Below are positions 16,825 to 24,814 of a DNA stretch of 32,673 nt, piece after piece. The notes beneath the pieces were generated by a model. It was not told the origin of the DNA, did not search any database, and saw only the letters and a list, made by a program, of their open reading frames with translations. The DNA is from Candidatus Methanoperedens sp. GTDB taxonomy: Archaea > Halobacteriota > Methanosarcinia > Methanosarcinales > Methanoperedenaceae. The position numbers and the translations under genes are program-made. The stretch spans positions 1-32,673 of the forward strand of contig JAPMTY010000105.1 of assembly GCA_026552835.1 (NCBI GenBank), given 5' to 3'. Positions within the stretch are counted from its first letter, which is position 1; the number at the start of each line of letters is the position of its first letter.

Positions 16825-17420
16825 TGGCAGGCGGGATGGGAAAGCGGCTCGGGAAGGATGAAAAACCCCTAACACCACTTCTTGGCAAACCGCTTATCAA
16901 TTATGTACTCGATGCTCTCCTTGGCTCTCAGAATATCGACCGAATCTTCGTGGCAACTTCGCCGAGGGTGAAAAGAACTACTGACTGGATTTGTGATTTT
17001 AAGAAAGAACATGATAAGGTGGGGATAATAGAAACCGGCGGAGAAGGTTTTGTACATGATATGGTCATGGCAGTTGAAAAAGCGGGCATCAAAGGACCTG
17101 TTCTTATAATGATGGCAGACCTTCCACTTGTTACGTCAGGATTGATAGACATGATAATAGAAAAATACAACGATGCCGGCACTCCCGCGCTTTCGGTTCA
17201 CATGAACCTTGATGTTTTCACAAGGCTTGGTCTTCGTCCCGATACTGTTTTTCATAAAAATTCAAGCTTTATCGTCCCATGCGGGATAAATATCCTTGAC
17301 ACTGGCAGGATACATGAAGAGCAGGAGGATTATAATCTTATCCTGGATGATGAAGAGCTGGCGCTGAACGTTAATACGCGGGCTGACCTTGCGGTCTGCG
17401 AGAGATTTTTAGAGCATTAA
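16809..17420 (+). CDS. cobY: GTP:adenosylcobinamide-phosphate guanylyltransferase CobY
   Basis: 203 residues from a TTG start at 16809 inside the 3' end of cobS. It is the archaeal non-orthologous replacement of CobU nucleotidyltransferase and forms adenosylcobinamide-GDP. The signature MAGGMGKRLGKDEKPLTPL is at residues 6-24, the metal-binding MMADLPLVT follows near residue 100, and PCGINILD near residue 160. No CobU-type kinase domain is present, as expected for archaea. It is the last gene of the operon and its stop overlaps the stop of the convergent flavoprotein gene by four bases. Confidence 0.94.
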   Translation: MDAIVMAGGMGKRLGKDEKPLTPLLGKPLINYVLDALLGSQNIDRIFVATSPRVKRTTDWICDFKKEHDKVGIIETGGEGFVHDMVMAVEKAGIKGPVLIMMADLPLVTSGLIDMIIEKYNDAGTPALSVHMNLDVFTRLGLRPDTVFHKNSSFIVPCGINILDTGRIHEEQEDYNLILDDEELALNVNTRADLAVCERFLEH

Positions 17421-18646
17421 GCTCCAATTTCCTTCATCACGTTCATGACCCCCAGCGCCACGCCCTCAACCTCAATCCCTCCCTTTCCCTTCGCACCGTC
17501 TCCCACAACATACAGGTTTTGAACCGGCGTCCTGCTCCCGATATCGCTTCCCGATGATGCCCGATTCACAGGCCAGCCGTTGGAATAGGACTGTACCAAA
17601 AGAACCTCGTACTTTTTGTCGGGAAACAGTTTTTTCAGGTCAAGAAGCCCGAGATTGATTTCATGGTTCAGGTCATCTGATATCACAGCCTGATGTGACA
17701 TTATAAGATGCTTTCCAGGCGGCGCGAGAGCCGGGTCAGCATTGGTCACTTCGTTTATGCCGTTTATTCTCTCTGTATAAGGCGTGAAAAAGACGCCGCT
17801 GTGACCTATAAGAGGTTCATCCGAAGAAAGGCATATCTTTATTCCCCTTGACGGCCTGGCTTTATTTATCCTCTCTAAATAAGCTTCATTCCTGCAATCA
17901 TACATCCTGCTTGTTTCAGGGTGCCCGATATCGCTGATAATAATGTCTGCATCAATTGTTCTTCCGCCGGCACACACCCCGCATGCCCTCTCCTTGTCAA
18001 TGATTATTTTATCCACACATGTGCCGGTATTTATTTTCCCGTTATTTGACTTTATGACGTCGGTAAGGGCGCAGGTTACAGCGCCGCAGCCGCCTTCCGG
18101 GACGCCTGAACCCTTGTAGAGGTACATATTATTTATGATTTCAAGCATTTCTCTTGCCGGGACATCCTTTGCCCTGAGGCTCAATGCCCAGCCGCAGAAA
18201 GAGTCTGCAAGCTTCAACAGGAATTCCTCATCAAAATATTTCAATATCCAATCCCTGAAGGAGATATTGCTTTTCGGTTTGAATTTAAGGGAATACGCAA
18301 GTATGGTGCCGAGTTTCACGCGTTTTGTGACTGAAAGTTCTTTCCTGAAATCGTGAAAAGAGATTGTTTCACCGTTTTCTTTCCTGATTACAGCCATCGG
18401 GCTTGAATCGATTATATTTACACAAGCGCCAGTTTCGTGAAGCAACTGCGCAAGCGGCCCCCGCGAGCCGTGGGGTATCATGTGAAGCGCGCCCGTGCTA
18501 AGCTTGAAACCTTTATATTCAAGATTGGCAAACCTCCCGCCGATAAAAGGTAACCGCTCGAAAATCTCTACATCGTATCCAGCTTTTGAGAGCTTTGCGC
18601 CGGAAAGTAAGCCGCCAAGACCCGCGCCAATGATTACCGCCTTCAT
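17417..18646 (-). CDS. FAD-dependent phytoene-desaturase-like oxidoreductase
   Basis: 409 residues from ATG 18646; GGAGG at 18651-18655 sits four bases upstream, and a frame extending to 18676 overlaps the ferredoxin gene. The N-terminal dinucleotide fold has VIIGAGLGGL and acidic IFERLPFIGGRF. The C-terminal FAD motif is NLYVVGDGAKGKGGIEVEG. This is the CrtI/amine-oxidase-like flavoprotein group. It is translationally coupled (TAATG overlap) to a 2[4Fe-4S] ferredoxin, its likely electron donor. Saturation or desaturation of a prenyl substrate is a reasonable inference, because ferredoxin-dependent geranylgeranyl reductases are known in Methanosarcina, but the substrate cannot be read from the sequence. 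No transmembrane helix. Confidence 0.82.
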   Translation of the reverse strand: MKAVIIGAGLGGLLSGAKLSKAGYDVEIFERLPFIGGRFANLEYKGFKLSTGALHMIPHGSRGPLAQLLHETGACVNIIDSSPMAVIRKENGETISFHDFRKELSVTKRVKLGTILAYSLKFKPKSNISFRDWILKYFDEEFLLKLADSFCGWALSLRAKDVPAREMLEIINNMYLYKGSGVPEGGCGAVTCALTDVIKSNNGKINTGTCVDKIIIDKERACGVCAGGRTIDADIIISDIGHPETSRMYDCRNEAYLERINKARPSRGIKICLSSDEPLIGHSGVFFTPYTERINGINEVTNADPALAPPGKHLIMSHQAVISDDLNHEINLGLLDLKKLFPDKKYEVLLVQSYSNGWPVNRASSGSDIGSRTPVQNLYVVGDGAKGKGGIEVEGVALGVMNVMKEIGA

Positions 18647-18804
18647 TAATCCTCCGCTATCGCACGAACCGGACAATACTTAACGCACGTACCGCATTCA
18701 ACACATTTTTCGTTCATCGAAGCACGTCCGAATACCAATATCGCATCACGCGGACAGTAAACTTTACACTGACCGCAGCCCACGCAGGCATCACTAATTT
18801 TCAT
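18646..18804 (-). CDS. Small 2[4Fe-4S] ferredoxin (52 residues)
   Basis: A short gene easily missed by length cut-offs. ATG 18804 to TAA 18646-18648 gives 52 residues with two perfect cluster motifs: CVGCGQCKVYCP (Cys7, 10, 13, 17) and CVECGTCVKYCP (Cys34, 37, 40, 44), each followed by a short RDAI/VRAI turn. This is the classical bacterial-type dicluster fold. The stop overlaps the flavoprotein start by one base, so the two are surely co-translated and probably work as an electron-transfer pair. The start codon is inside the first hairpin of the array at 18802-18931; GGGGCG upstream on the mRNA is in its loop and right arm. Confidence 0.93.
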   Translation of the reverse strand: MKISDACVGCGQCKVYCPRDAILVFGRASMNEKCVECGTCVKYCPVRAIAED

Positions 18805-18931
18805 AAAGGGTTACGCCCCTTTATGACGTCCCGAGTCACGCCTCGGGAGGGCGTGTTGGGGTATGCTTTGCATACCCCTTCGTTTGATAAACCTTTCTTA
18901 AAGGTTTTTGATAAAACTTTCCTAAAGTTTT
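18802..18931. repeat. Array of five tandem hairpins upstream of the ferredoxin
   Basis: Between the DHH-protein stop and the ferredoxin start, almost every base belongs to an inverted repeat. They are CATAAAGGG/CCCTTTATG (18802-18825), CCCGAG/CTCGGG (18830-18847), GGGGTATGC/GCATACCCC with a 3-base loop (18858-18878), AAACCTTT/AAAGGTTT (18889-18907), and AAAACTTT/AAAGTTTT (18913-18931). The last two are near copies of each other. An alternative stem CACGCC/GGCGTG overlaps the second hairpin. The array could terminate the upstream gene, regulate or process the ferredoxin mRNA, or be a mobile repeat cluster. Confidence 0.8.
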
Positions 18932-21043
18932 TCATTGCGTCCCAGCCGCTCCTATTTTCTCTGCAAGTTTTGCCAGCACTTCTTTTCTCATCCCTTCCAC
19001 GAACTTAATGCTGCCCACCACGAGATGACCTCCGCCACTCACCCCGGCACCTTTGATTTCGCTATGCAATTCTTTCACAATCTGCGGGATGTTCATCTTC
19101 ACGCCCTTAGAACGCAGCACCGCAAAATCAGGACCGTATCCGATGGTGACCACGGGCTGCCCGCTGTACTGGGAGCATAGTCGGTCATGGATTTCGCCGC
19201 TTGTTTTGCCGGGCGGAGGAAATGTGAATTTGTGGGCAAAATTTTCAACGTCAATTACATTTAATATGGCGCCGTTAGCCAGTTTTTGGGTTTTCACATT
19301 GGGCATCGATGCCTCAAGCTGCTCGGTTATAGCGGCATTTGCCTGTTCGCACAATAATTTTACTATCTGCTGGTGCCGTATATTTGAACCGAGATTGAGA
19401 ATGTCGTTCATAATGCCCCGCCCATCATTGAACCTCTGCCAGAAAGCCTCGTAATCAGTTGCAAGCGCCATGTTTTTGAGGTCTTCGAGTTTATATTTGT
19501 CTGCCACAAGTAATTTATAAAGCTCTGCTTCAGGCGCCGCTGACCTGTCCCCGACTGCAGATACGGCAGGGAGGTGTTTTATCTCTTCTGTGATTTCGGG
19601 ATTTATCATCCGGGCAATCTCTGTGCCAATCATGCCTGTTGTTATGCCAAAATCCCCGCCTGCGTATGCGGGGTTCACGTGTTCAAGCACCATGGAATCT
19701 ATTGTCCCGTCTGGATGATGATGGTCAATAACCAGAATTTCAACGCCATAAATTATCGCCTGTTTCATGGCAGGCATATCTTCTTCTGTCGCGCCGTTGT
19801 CCATCAATACCACAAGTGGCATCTTCTGGGAGAAACGCTCCTGGTCTTCAAGCGCGAATGTGAGGTCTTTTGTTACGTCCTCAAGTTCGTAGAATGGCGC
19901 CTTTGAAGGGGAGCGCCTGTAGAAATGTCGGTCGGCATCTGAGCCGCCGACTTCGCGAAGCAGCGGCAGGAGCGCACGTTCTATCGCTATTGCCGATGTA
20001 ATGCCGTCTGCGTCCGCATGGTGTCTGATGATTATGGGCCGTGATTTGAAAACTGCTTTCCTTATGATTTTGGCTGCGTTTAGCATCCTTGGTTTTAACT
20101 TTTCCAGTATCTCGCTCTTTACAAGGAACTGGATATCGTGGGGTTCTGCACGCCTGTCTATCGCTGATTCGATCTGCTCCTTGATACCGGTTGCATCCCC
20201 TCCCCATAGCTGTTTCATGGCGCGTATCTCTACCTGCATGGCGCCGTTCCTCATCGAGGGCTCACCGATTACCTTCACGATGGTTTCGGACTTAATCTCA
20301 GGATATGCCCGCTCGCCTGCTTTCTCAAAGGCTGCGCACTGAACTGTCCCATCCTCGTCCGAGATCGTAAATATCGTGGGGCCGCCTGTTTGTTTTATCT
20401 GAATCACCTCGCCTGAGAGATGAACAAGCTTGCCCAGGTACTTTGAGAGTTCTGTGGTCTTTCGGCGCGGGAGCTGTTTTTCGACTTCGATTAGCTGGAA
20501 TTCCTTCAGGCTCTTGGGGAGCAGTTCGATGTTACCGTTTGGGGCTATGTTTTTCACTTCGACGAATATCTTATCCCCGATTTCAGGGAGGAAACTGATG
20601 TTGCTTGAATGGATGAGCCCCCGAAGCTGCGGATTCAGGTCAACGAACACGCCGAAATTGGCATGCCCCTGCACTTTTCCTTCGTAAACCTTCCCGGCCT
20701 CAAGCTCGCGCGTGTCGCATTCTGCGCTCAGGACATGGACAAGTGGTTTTTTGGCGCAGTTCTCGCAGAGGTCGCCTTTTGTGGTTTCCCTGCCGCAAAC
20801 GGTGCATGTGAAGAACTTTCCCCTGCCGGAGCAACTCTTGCATGGTTCGGTGACCGATATTTTGCCTGTGCCCTGGCACTTTACGCATTTTATGCCCCCT
20901 CCCATGAGTTTTCCCAGGTCTTTTTCTGTGAGTTGGTCAAGGCTTATGGCTTTTGGCTTGCCTGAGCCCTTGCAGTCAGGGCATTCCTTTTCGCTGAGGA
21001 TGATAGTGCCTGTTCCTTTGCAGGCGGTGCATTCTGTTGTCAT
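18932..21043 (-). CDS. Multidomain DnaJ-zinc-finger / S1 / OB / DHH-DHHA1 protein (RecJ-like)
   Basis: 703 residues. The order is: a DnaJ-type zinc finger with four CxxCxGxG-like repeats (residues about 5-75), a second small zinc ribbon CTVCG...CENC (about 78-97), an S1 RNA-binding domain (GKVYEGKVQGHANFGVFVDL, about 116-180), and an OB fold (LVHLSGEVIQIKQTGG, about 205-280). A DHH phosphoesterase follows with HHADADGITSA and VIDHHHPDG, then a DHHA1 domain ending with SGGGHLVVGSI. All DHH metal ligands are present. This architecture is a conserved euryarchaeal RecJ-like family; it suggests a nuclease or phosphodiesterase acting on RNA or DNA. It is the second DHH protein in the window. No ribosome-binding site is visible before the ATG. 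Confidence 0.9.
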   Translation of the reverse strand: MTTECTACKGTGTIILSEKECPDCKGSGKPKAISLDQLTEKDLGKLMGGGIKCVKCQGTGKISVTEPCKSCSGRGKFFTCTVCGRETTKGDLCENCAKKPLVHVLSAECDTRELEAGKVYEGKVQGHANFGVFVDLNPQLRGLIHSSNISFLPEIGDKIFVEVKNIAPNGNIELLPKSLKEFQLIEVEKQLPRRKTTELSKYLGKLVHLSGEVIQIKQTGGPTIFTISDEDGTVQCAAFEKAGERAYPEIKSETIVKVIGEPSMRNGAMQVEIRAMKQLWGGDATGIKEQIESAIDRRAEPHDIQFLVKSEILEKLKPRMLNAAKIIRKAVFKSRPIIIRHHADADGITSAIAIERALLPLLREVGGSDADRHFYRRSPSKAPFYELEDVTKDLTFALEDQERFSQKMPLVVLMDNGATEEDMPAMKQAIIYGVEILVIDHHHPDGTIDSMVLEHVNPAYAGGDFGITTGMIGTEIARMINPEITEEIKHLPAVSAVGDRSAAPEAELYKLLVADKYKLEDLKNMALATDYEAFWQRFNDGRGIMNDILNLGSNIRHQQIVKLLCEQANAAITEQLEASMPNVKTQKLANGAILNVIDVENFAHKFTFPPPGKTSGEIHDRLCSQYSGQPVVTIGYGPDFAVLRSKGVKMNIPQIVKELHSEIKGAGVSGGGHLVVGSIKFVEGMRKEVLAKLAEKIGAAGTQ

Positions 21044-21097
21044 AGATTTGAGTGATAGATGCGGTAGGGAGTGAAATAAGTTACGTGGGTTCGTATT

Positions 21098-23983
21098 TCA
21101 TGAATTAGTTATATTTTTAATTTCTGTATATTTCTTAATTTCATTCAAAAACATACTCTCATTATCTTTTTGAGTGTAAATTATAATATCTTCTTTCGAT
21201 CTGGTAATTGCCACATAAAATAGCCGTCTCTCCTCTTCTTCTTTATTATTTAATCTTTTATACATGGCGGGTTCAAATATGAAGGGGTCTTCGATTTCGC
21301 ACGGAAAACCGTACAGACCTTTGTCAACACAAAGTAGAAATACAACTTTTGCCTGTAAACCTTTACTCTTATGGACGGTCATCAATTTTATTGATCGAGG
21401 ATTGGGGGAATTTTTTTGAATAAGAATATTATTGAATTTCGCATATTCAAAAATCTTAGTTTCTAAATATGGATTTCCAATTCTATACAAGATCCTTATA
21501 TCTTCAGGGGCATACCCTTTATTGATATATTCTCTAACAGTATTTACACAATGGCAAGCGACTTGTTGATAATAGTTCCATTTATTTTCAATTAATGATG
21601 AAAAAACAAGGATTTTCTTTTCGTCATTGTTGTTCGCTATTGTTTGTTTCTTAAGCTGCCCATCGTCATTATATTTGATTAGTTCTGCTCCAGCATCCAC
21701 AATAGATTTTATGCTTCGGTAATTGACAGATAAATCAGTTCTTGCAGGATGGTCAAAATAATCTTGAAATTTTACAAAGAACTCTAAATTTGAACCTGTA
21801 AAGCCCATAATACTTTGCCAATCATCTCCCACGCAGAATAGTTTACAATTACGATTCTTTTCCATCAGTGCGTTTATAAGACGGTATCTTTGTGGACTTA
21901 TATCTTGATACTCATCTATCAATATGTGATCGAAAGAATTTTCATAAAGTGATCCATTCTTCTCTAATTCCACTATTGCCAGATTGATCATATCAGAAAA
22001 ATCTATTTCGTTAGTTAGCCTGAGCTGTTTTTCATATTCTTTGTAGATTACCAGTGCTAACTCTGCAAAAGTCTTTTGTTTGGGAGACCATATTTCGTTT
22101 TTCAGTCTTTCAAGTATCTTTTCAGGTGTTAAGCCATTTGTTTTTGCTTTTGTGATGAAATTTGCTATATCCTTAGGATTTCGTTTCATCGATTCCTTGC
22201 AATTTTTCCATACCCGTTCAACAATTTCAGAATAGCCCATTTCAGTAAAAACAAAATCTTGGTCTGGATATTTTCTCCTAATCTCTTTAATCACTTTGTT
22301 TTCAAAATGGCCTATAAAATTATTACTTTTAAATTCTCCATAGGTTGTTTCTATTAGAGAATACTTTTTTTGTTGTTTGAATCCATCGATCTTTGCATTC
22401 ATTCCTTTCCTGTAGTCTTTATCAAACCATTCAGGAACATTTCCCCTCTCATTAATCGCCCAATGCTCGATATAGATATTATATTCTGGTAAAAAGAAAT
22501 CTGGTTTTGGAGTTTTTAGTTCACCTTTTTCATTTTTATAGTTCATCCATTCAGCAGGATTTTCATAAAGCACTTTGATATATTTTCCATTTATTTTATG
22601 AGTAAACAGAAAGTTAAGTATTGTTCTTTCTCCTTCGCTTTTTACTTTTGTTCCATTCAATGCGGTATATACTAAATTTTGCATGTACTGATACCATTCA
22701 TCTTTCTTTTCAAAATCGGATTCCTGTTTAATCTGTTCGTTATCTCCAAAATACAGCATATAATCTAGAAGTTTGTTCTGAAATGAAGGTTCATTTTCTG
22801 CTTTTTTATAGAGTTCTGCCATGAATTCATTGTATCCAGACTCAAAGTTATCTCCATTAAATTTTAATTTTGGATTCAATGAAGCATTAGTAAGAACTTC
22901 AAGCCCTAAAGAATGAAATGTTTTAATTTTAACTTCTATTCCAAACCTCTTGTTGAGCCTTTCTTCAATTTCCTTTGCAGCCTTATTTTGAAAGGCTAAT
23001 GCAAGGATTCTATTTGGCGCTACAGTCTCCTGTTTTCTTAGTGCAAGGTAGGCGATTCTGGTTATTAGAACTTCTGTTTTACCCGATCCTGCACCCGCCA
23101 CTACCAGATTATGCTTATCGTCTGTTATAATTGCTGTTTTCTGCTCATCATTTAAACCAACGGTTGATTTATTAAAAAGAAACTCGTACTCTTTCTTGCG
23201 TCTTTCGACCAATTCTTTGTTAAAGTTATCTATTGTAATTTTAAATGCAATCACTTCGTTTATTGAAGTTTCTATGAAATCATTGAAATATTTTTCAAAT
23301 TTTTCATTTTTTGATTTTAGATGATGAAGAGTATTTCGGAAATCTTCGAGTTTACTCAGCAAATCTGCTCTAACAGAATATATAAGAAAAGTATCTGCAT
23401 CCTTTAAATGTTTTAAAAGAAACTCGTACTCTTTCTTACGTCTTTCGATCAATTCTTTGTTAAAGTTCTCTATTGTAATTTTATATGACATCACTTCGTT
23501 TATGGAAGTTTCTATGAGATCATTGAAATATTTTTCAAATTTTTCATTTTTTAATTTCAGACAATGAAGACTATTTCTTAAATCTTCGAGTTTACCCAAC
23601 AAATCTGCTCTAACAGAATATATTAGAAAAGTATCCGCATCCTTTAGATGTTTTAAATTATTCTTAAGTTGCTGGTTTGAAGTTTCGATCTCATTTATAA
23701 CCTTATATGTTAATTCATCCCTTCTCTTTGTTAAGATGAATATGTTCTCATTTATGTTCTTTAAAACAAAAAAACCAAGTATGATAGGTATTAAAAGATA
23801 TCCAAAGATACGATATGATTTTTGCTTTTCGATATCTGATATTATTTCCCCTAATTTCTGAACTTCTGCTAAGAACTCTCCTCCCTCCGCCAACATGTGA
23901 GTTTCATCTTGATCTACCAAATACTTGCACCACTTACTCCAATACACCCGCACATTTAAAATTTTATCGACCGCGCGCCGCAA
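21098..23983 (-). CDS. UvrD/HelD-like SF1 helicase with nuclease-like insertion and membrane-anchored coiled-coil N-terminus
   Basis: 961 residues from TTG 23983; ATG 23896 is an alternative start that keeps all domains. A hydrophobic segment at about 58-76 is followed by coiled coil with a tandem 80-residue duplication (110-189 and 190-269, 69 of 80 identical). The helicase motifs are complete: Walker A AGAGSGKT (297-303), IDEYQD (689-694), GDDWQSI, LSVNYRS, MTVHKSKGL and YVAITRSK. Between motifs Ia and II lies a PD-(D/E)xK-like segment: KSEGE (448-452), KPDFFLPEYNIYIEHW (493-508) and KKYSLIE (539-545). The gene is markedly AT-rich against its neighbours, a sign of transfer. E. coli helicase IV (HelD) is the closest general type. 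Repair or anti-mobile-element defence are both possible. Confidence 0.87.
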   Translation of the reverse strand: MRRAVDKILNVRVYWSKWCKYLVDQDETHMLAEGGEFLAEVQKLGEIISDIEKQKSYRIFGYLLIPIILGFFVLKNINENIFILTKRRDELTYKVINEIETSNQQLKNNLKHLKDADTFLIYSVRADLLGKLEDLRNSLHCLKLKNEKFEKYFNDLIETSINEVMSYKITIENFNKELIERRKKEYEFLLKHLKDADTFLIYSVRADLLSKLEDFRNTLHHLKSKNEKFEKYFNDFIETSINEVIAFKITIDNFNKELVERRKKEYEFLFNKSTVGLNDEQKTAIITDDKHNLVVAGAGSGKTEVLITRIAYLALRKQETVAPNRILALAFQNKAAKEIEERLNKRFGIEVKIKTFHSLGLEVLTNASLNPKLKFNGDNFESGYNEFMAELYKKAENEPSFQNKLLDYMLYFGDNEQIKQESDFEKKDEWYQYMQNLVYTALNGTKVKSEGERTILNFLFTHKINGKYIKVLYENPAEWMNYKNEKGELKTPKPDFFLPEYNIYIEHWAINERGNVPEWFDKDYRKGMNAKIDGFKQQKKYSLIETTYGEFKSNNFIGHFENKVIKEIRRKYPDQDFVFTEMGYSEIVERVWKNCKESMKRNPKDIANFITKAKTNGLTPEKILERLKNEIWSPKQKTFAELALVIYKEYEKQLRLTNEIDFSDMINLAIVELEKNGSLYENSFDHILIDEYQDISPQRYRLINALMEKNRNCKLFCVGDDWQSIMGFTGSNLEFFVKFQDYFDHPARTDLSVNYRSIKSIVDAGAELIKYNDDGQLKKQTIANNNDEKKILVFSSLIENKWNYYQQVACHCVNTVREYINKGYAPEDIRILYRIGNPYLETKIFEYAKFNNILIQKNSPNPRSIKLMTVHKSKGLQAKVVFLLCVDKGLYGFPCEIEDPFIFEPAMYKRLNNKEEEERRLFYVAITRSKEDIIIYTQKDNESMFLNEIKKYTEIKNITNS
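23174..23653 (-). repeat. Two-copy 240-bp tandem repeat inside the helicase gene
   Basis: The units 23174-23413 and 23414-23653 match over their length with few substitutions, are in frame, and begin with the same AAAAGAAACTCGTACT on the plus strand. Each encodes one 80-residue coiled-coil unit. High similarity at the DNA level, including synonymous positions, indicates a recent duplication. Confidence 0.92.
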
Positions 23984-24063
23984 AAACCTAACCCTTCACA
24001 AAACTTAAAAAATAACATCAAAAAATTTTCCAGCTTATTATATGAGCCCAATCAAGTATAATC

Positions 24064-24133
24064 AACCACGGAGAACACAGAGAGCACAGAGTGTTGAGGC
24101 TTTTGCTCTGTGTCCTCTGTGCGCTCTGTGGTT
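24064..24133. repeat. Palindromic intergenic repeat (CACAGAG type)
   Basis: The left arm AACCACGGAGAACACAGAG and the right arm ending GCGCTCTGTGGTT are complementary at about 23 of 28 positions, around a 14-base loop. The arms are made of repeating CACAGAG-like heptads. The design is the same as, but the sequence different from, the GCAAAG-type elements at 1522 and 28301. It separates the AT-rich helicase gene from endonuclease III. Confidence 0.75.
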
Positions 24134-24152
24134 TATATGATATTAGATGTTA

Positions 24153-24178
24153 TGCGGGAGACTATAATATTCCCCGCA
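24153..24178 (+). promoter_or_regulatory. TATA box of endonuclease III framed by an inverted repeat
   Basis: ACTATAATATT at about 24161-24171 lies some 27 bases before the ATG at 24193, suggesting a leaderless transcript. It is flanked exactly by TGCGGG (24153-24158) and CCCGCA (24173-24178), a symmetrical arrangement that could be an operator covering the TATA box. Confidence 0.5.
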
Positions 24179-24192
24179 CCTAAAGTACCATT

Positions 24193-24807
24193 ATGCCCAT
24201 TGACCTCATCATCTCCCGCCTGAAAAACCGCTACCCACCAGGCAAATTCAATTTGCGTGACCCTTTTCGCCAGCTAATAGCCACAGTCCTCTCCCAGCGC
24301 ACCCGCGACGAGGTCACGGACAGGGCATCGGAGAAACTGTTTTCGAAATATGGAACCCCACCTGCGCTTGCATATGCCGATGTTTCGGACATTGAGGAAT
24401 TGATTCGGGAAGTCGGATTCTACCGCATAAAGGCGCCGCGCGTAAAGGAAATAGCCCGGATAATCAACAACGATTATAAGGGCAAGGTGCCGGATGATAT
24501 GGAAGCATTGCTCTCACTTCCGGGCGTTGGCAGGAAAACCGCAAATTGTGTACTCGTTTATGGCTTTGGCAAGGATGCTATTGCCGTGGATACCCATGTC
24601 CACAGAATCTCGAACAGGCTTGGGCTTGTAAAGACAAAATCACCAGAGGAGACCGAACAGAAACTTCGTGAAGTCCTACCGAAAAAACACTGGCGCCATA
24701 TCAATGAGCTGCTCGTGAGGTTCGGGCAGGATATATGCAGGCCGGTGGGGCCGAAATGCGGCGTGTGTATGATTGGGGAGATGTGTCCGAGTAAGAAAGA
24801 AAAATGA
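24193..24807 (+). CDS. nth: Endonuclease III
   Basis: 204 residues, normal length. It is a DNA glycosylase/AP lyase for oxidised pyrimidines in base excision repair. The helix-hairpin-helix LPGVGRKTA contains catalytic Lys115, and AVDTHVHR contains Asp133. The C-terminal [4Fe-4S] motif is complete: Cys182, Cys189, Cys192 and Cys198 (C-x6-C-x2-C-x5-C). ATG 24193 is supported by a TATA box at leaderless distance. The stop is 7 bases from the stop of the convergent PAC2 gene. Confidence 0.96.
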   Translation: MPIDLIISRLKNRYPPGKFNLRDPFRQLIATVLSQRTRDEVTDRASEKLFSKYGTPPALAYADVSDIEELIREVGFYRIKAPRVKEIARIINNDYKGKVPDDMEALLSLPGVGRKTANCVLVYGFGKDAIAVDTHVHRISNRLGLVKTKSPEETEQKLREVLPKKHWRHINELLVRFGQDICRPVGPKCGVCMIGEMCPSKKEK

Positions 24808-24814
24808 AAGGCGC

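Noticed and set aside
18802..18931. Could the hairpin array be a CRISPR?
   Set aside because: The units are different palindromes without equal-length spacers between identical repeats, and no cas gene is present.
21098..23983. Multi-gene defence island around the helicase
   Set aside because: The flanking genes are housekeeping (RecJ-like, endonuclease III); no methylase, toxin or other defence partner is present, so only a single-gene role remains possible.
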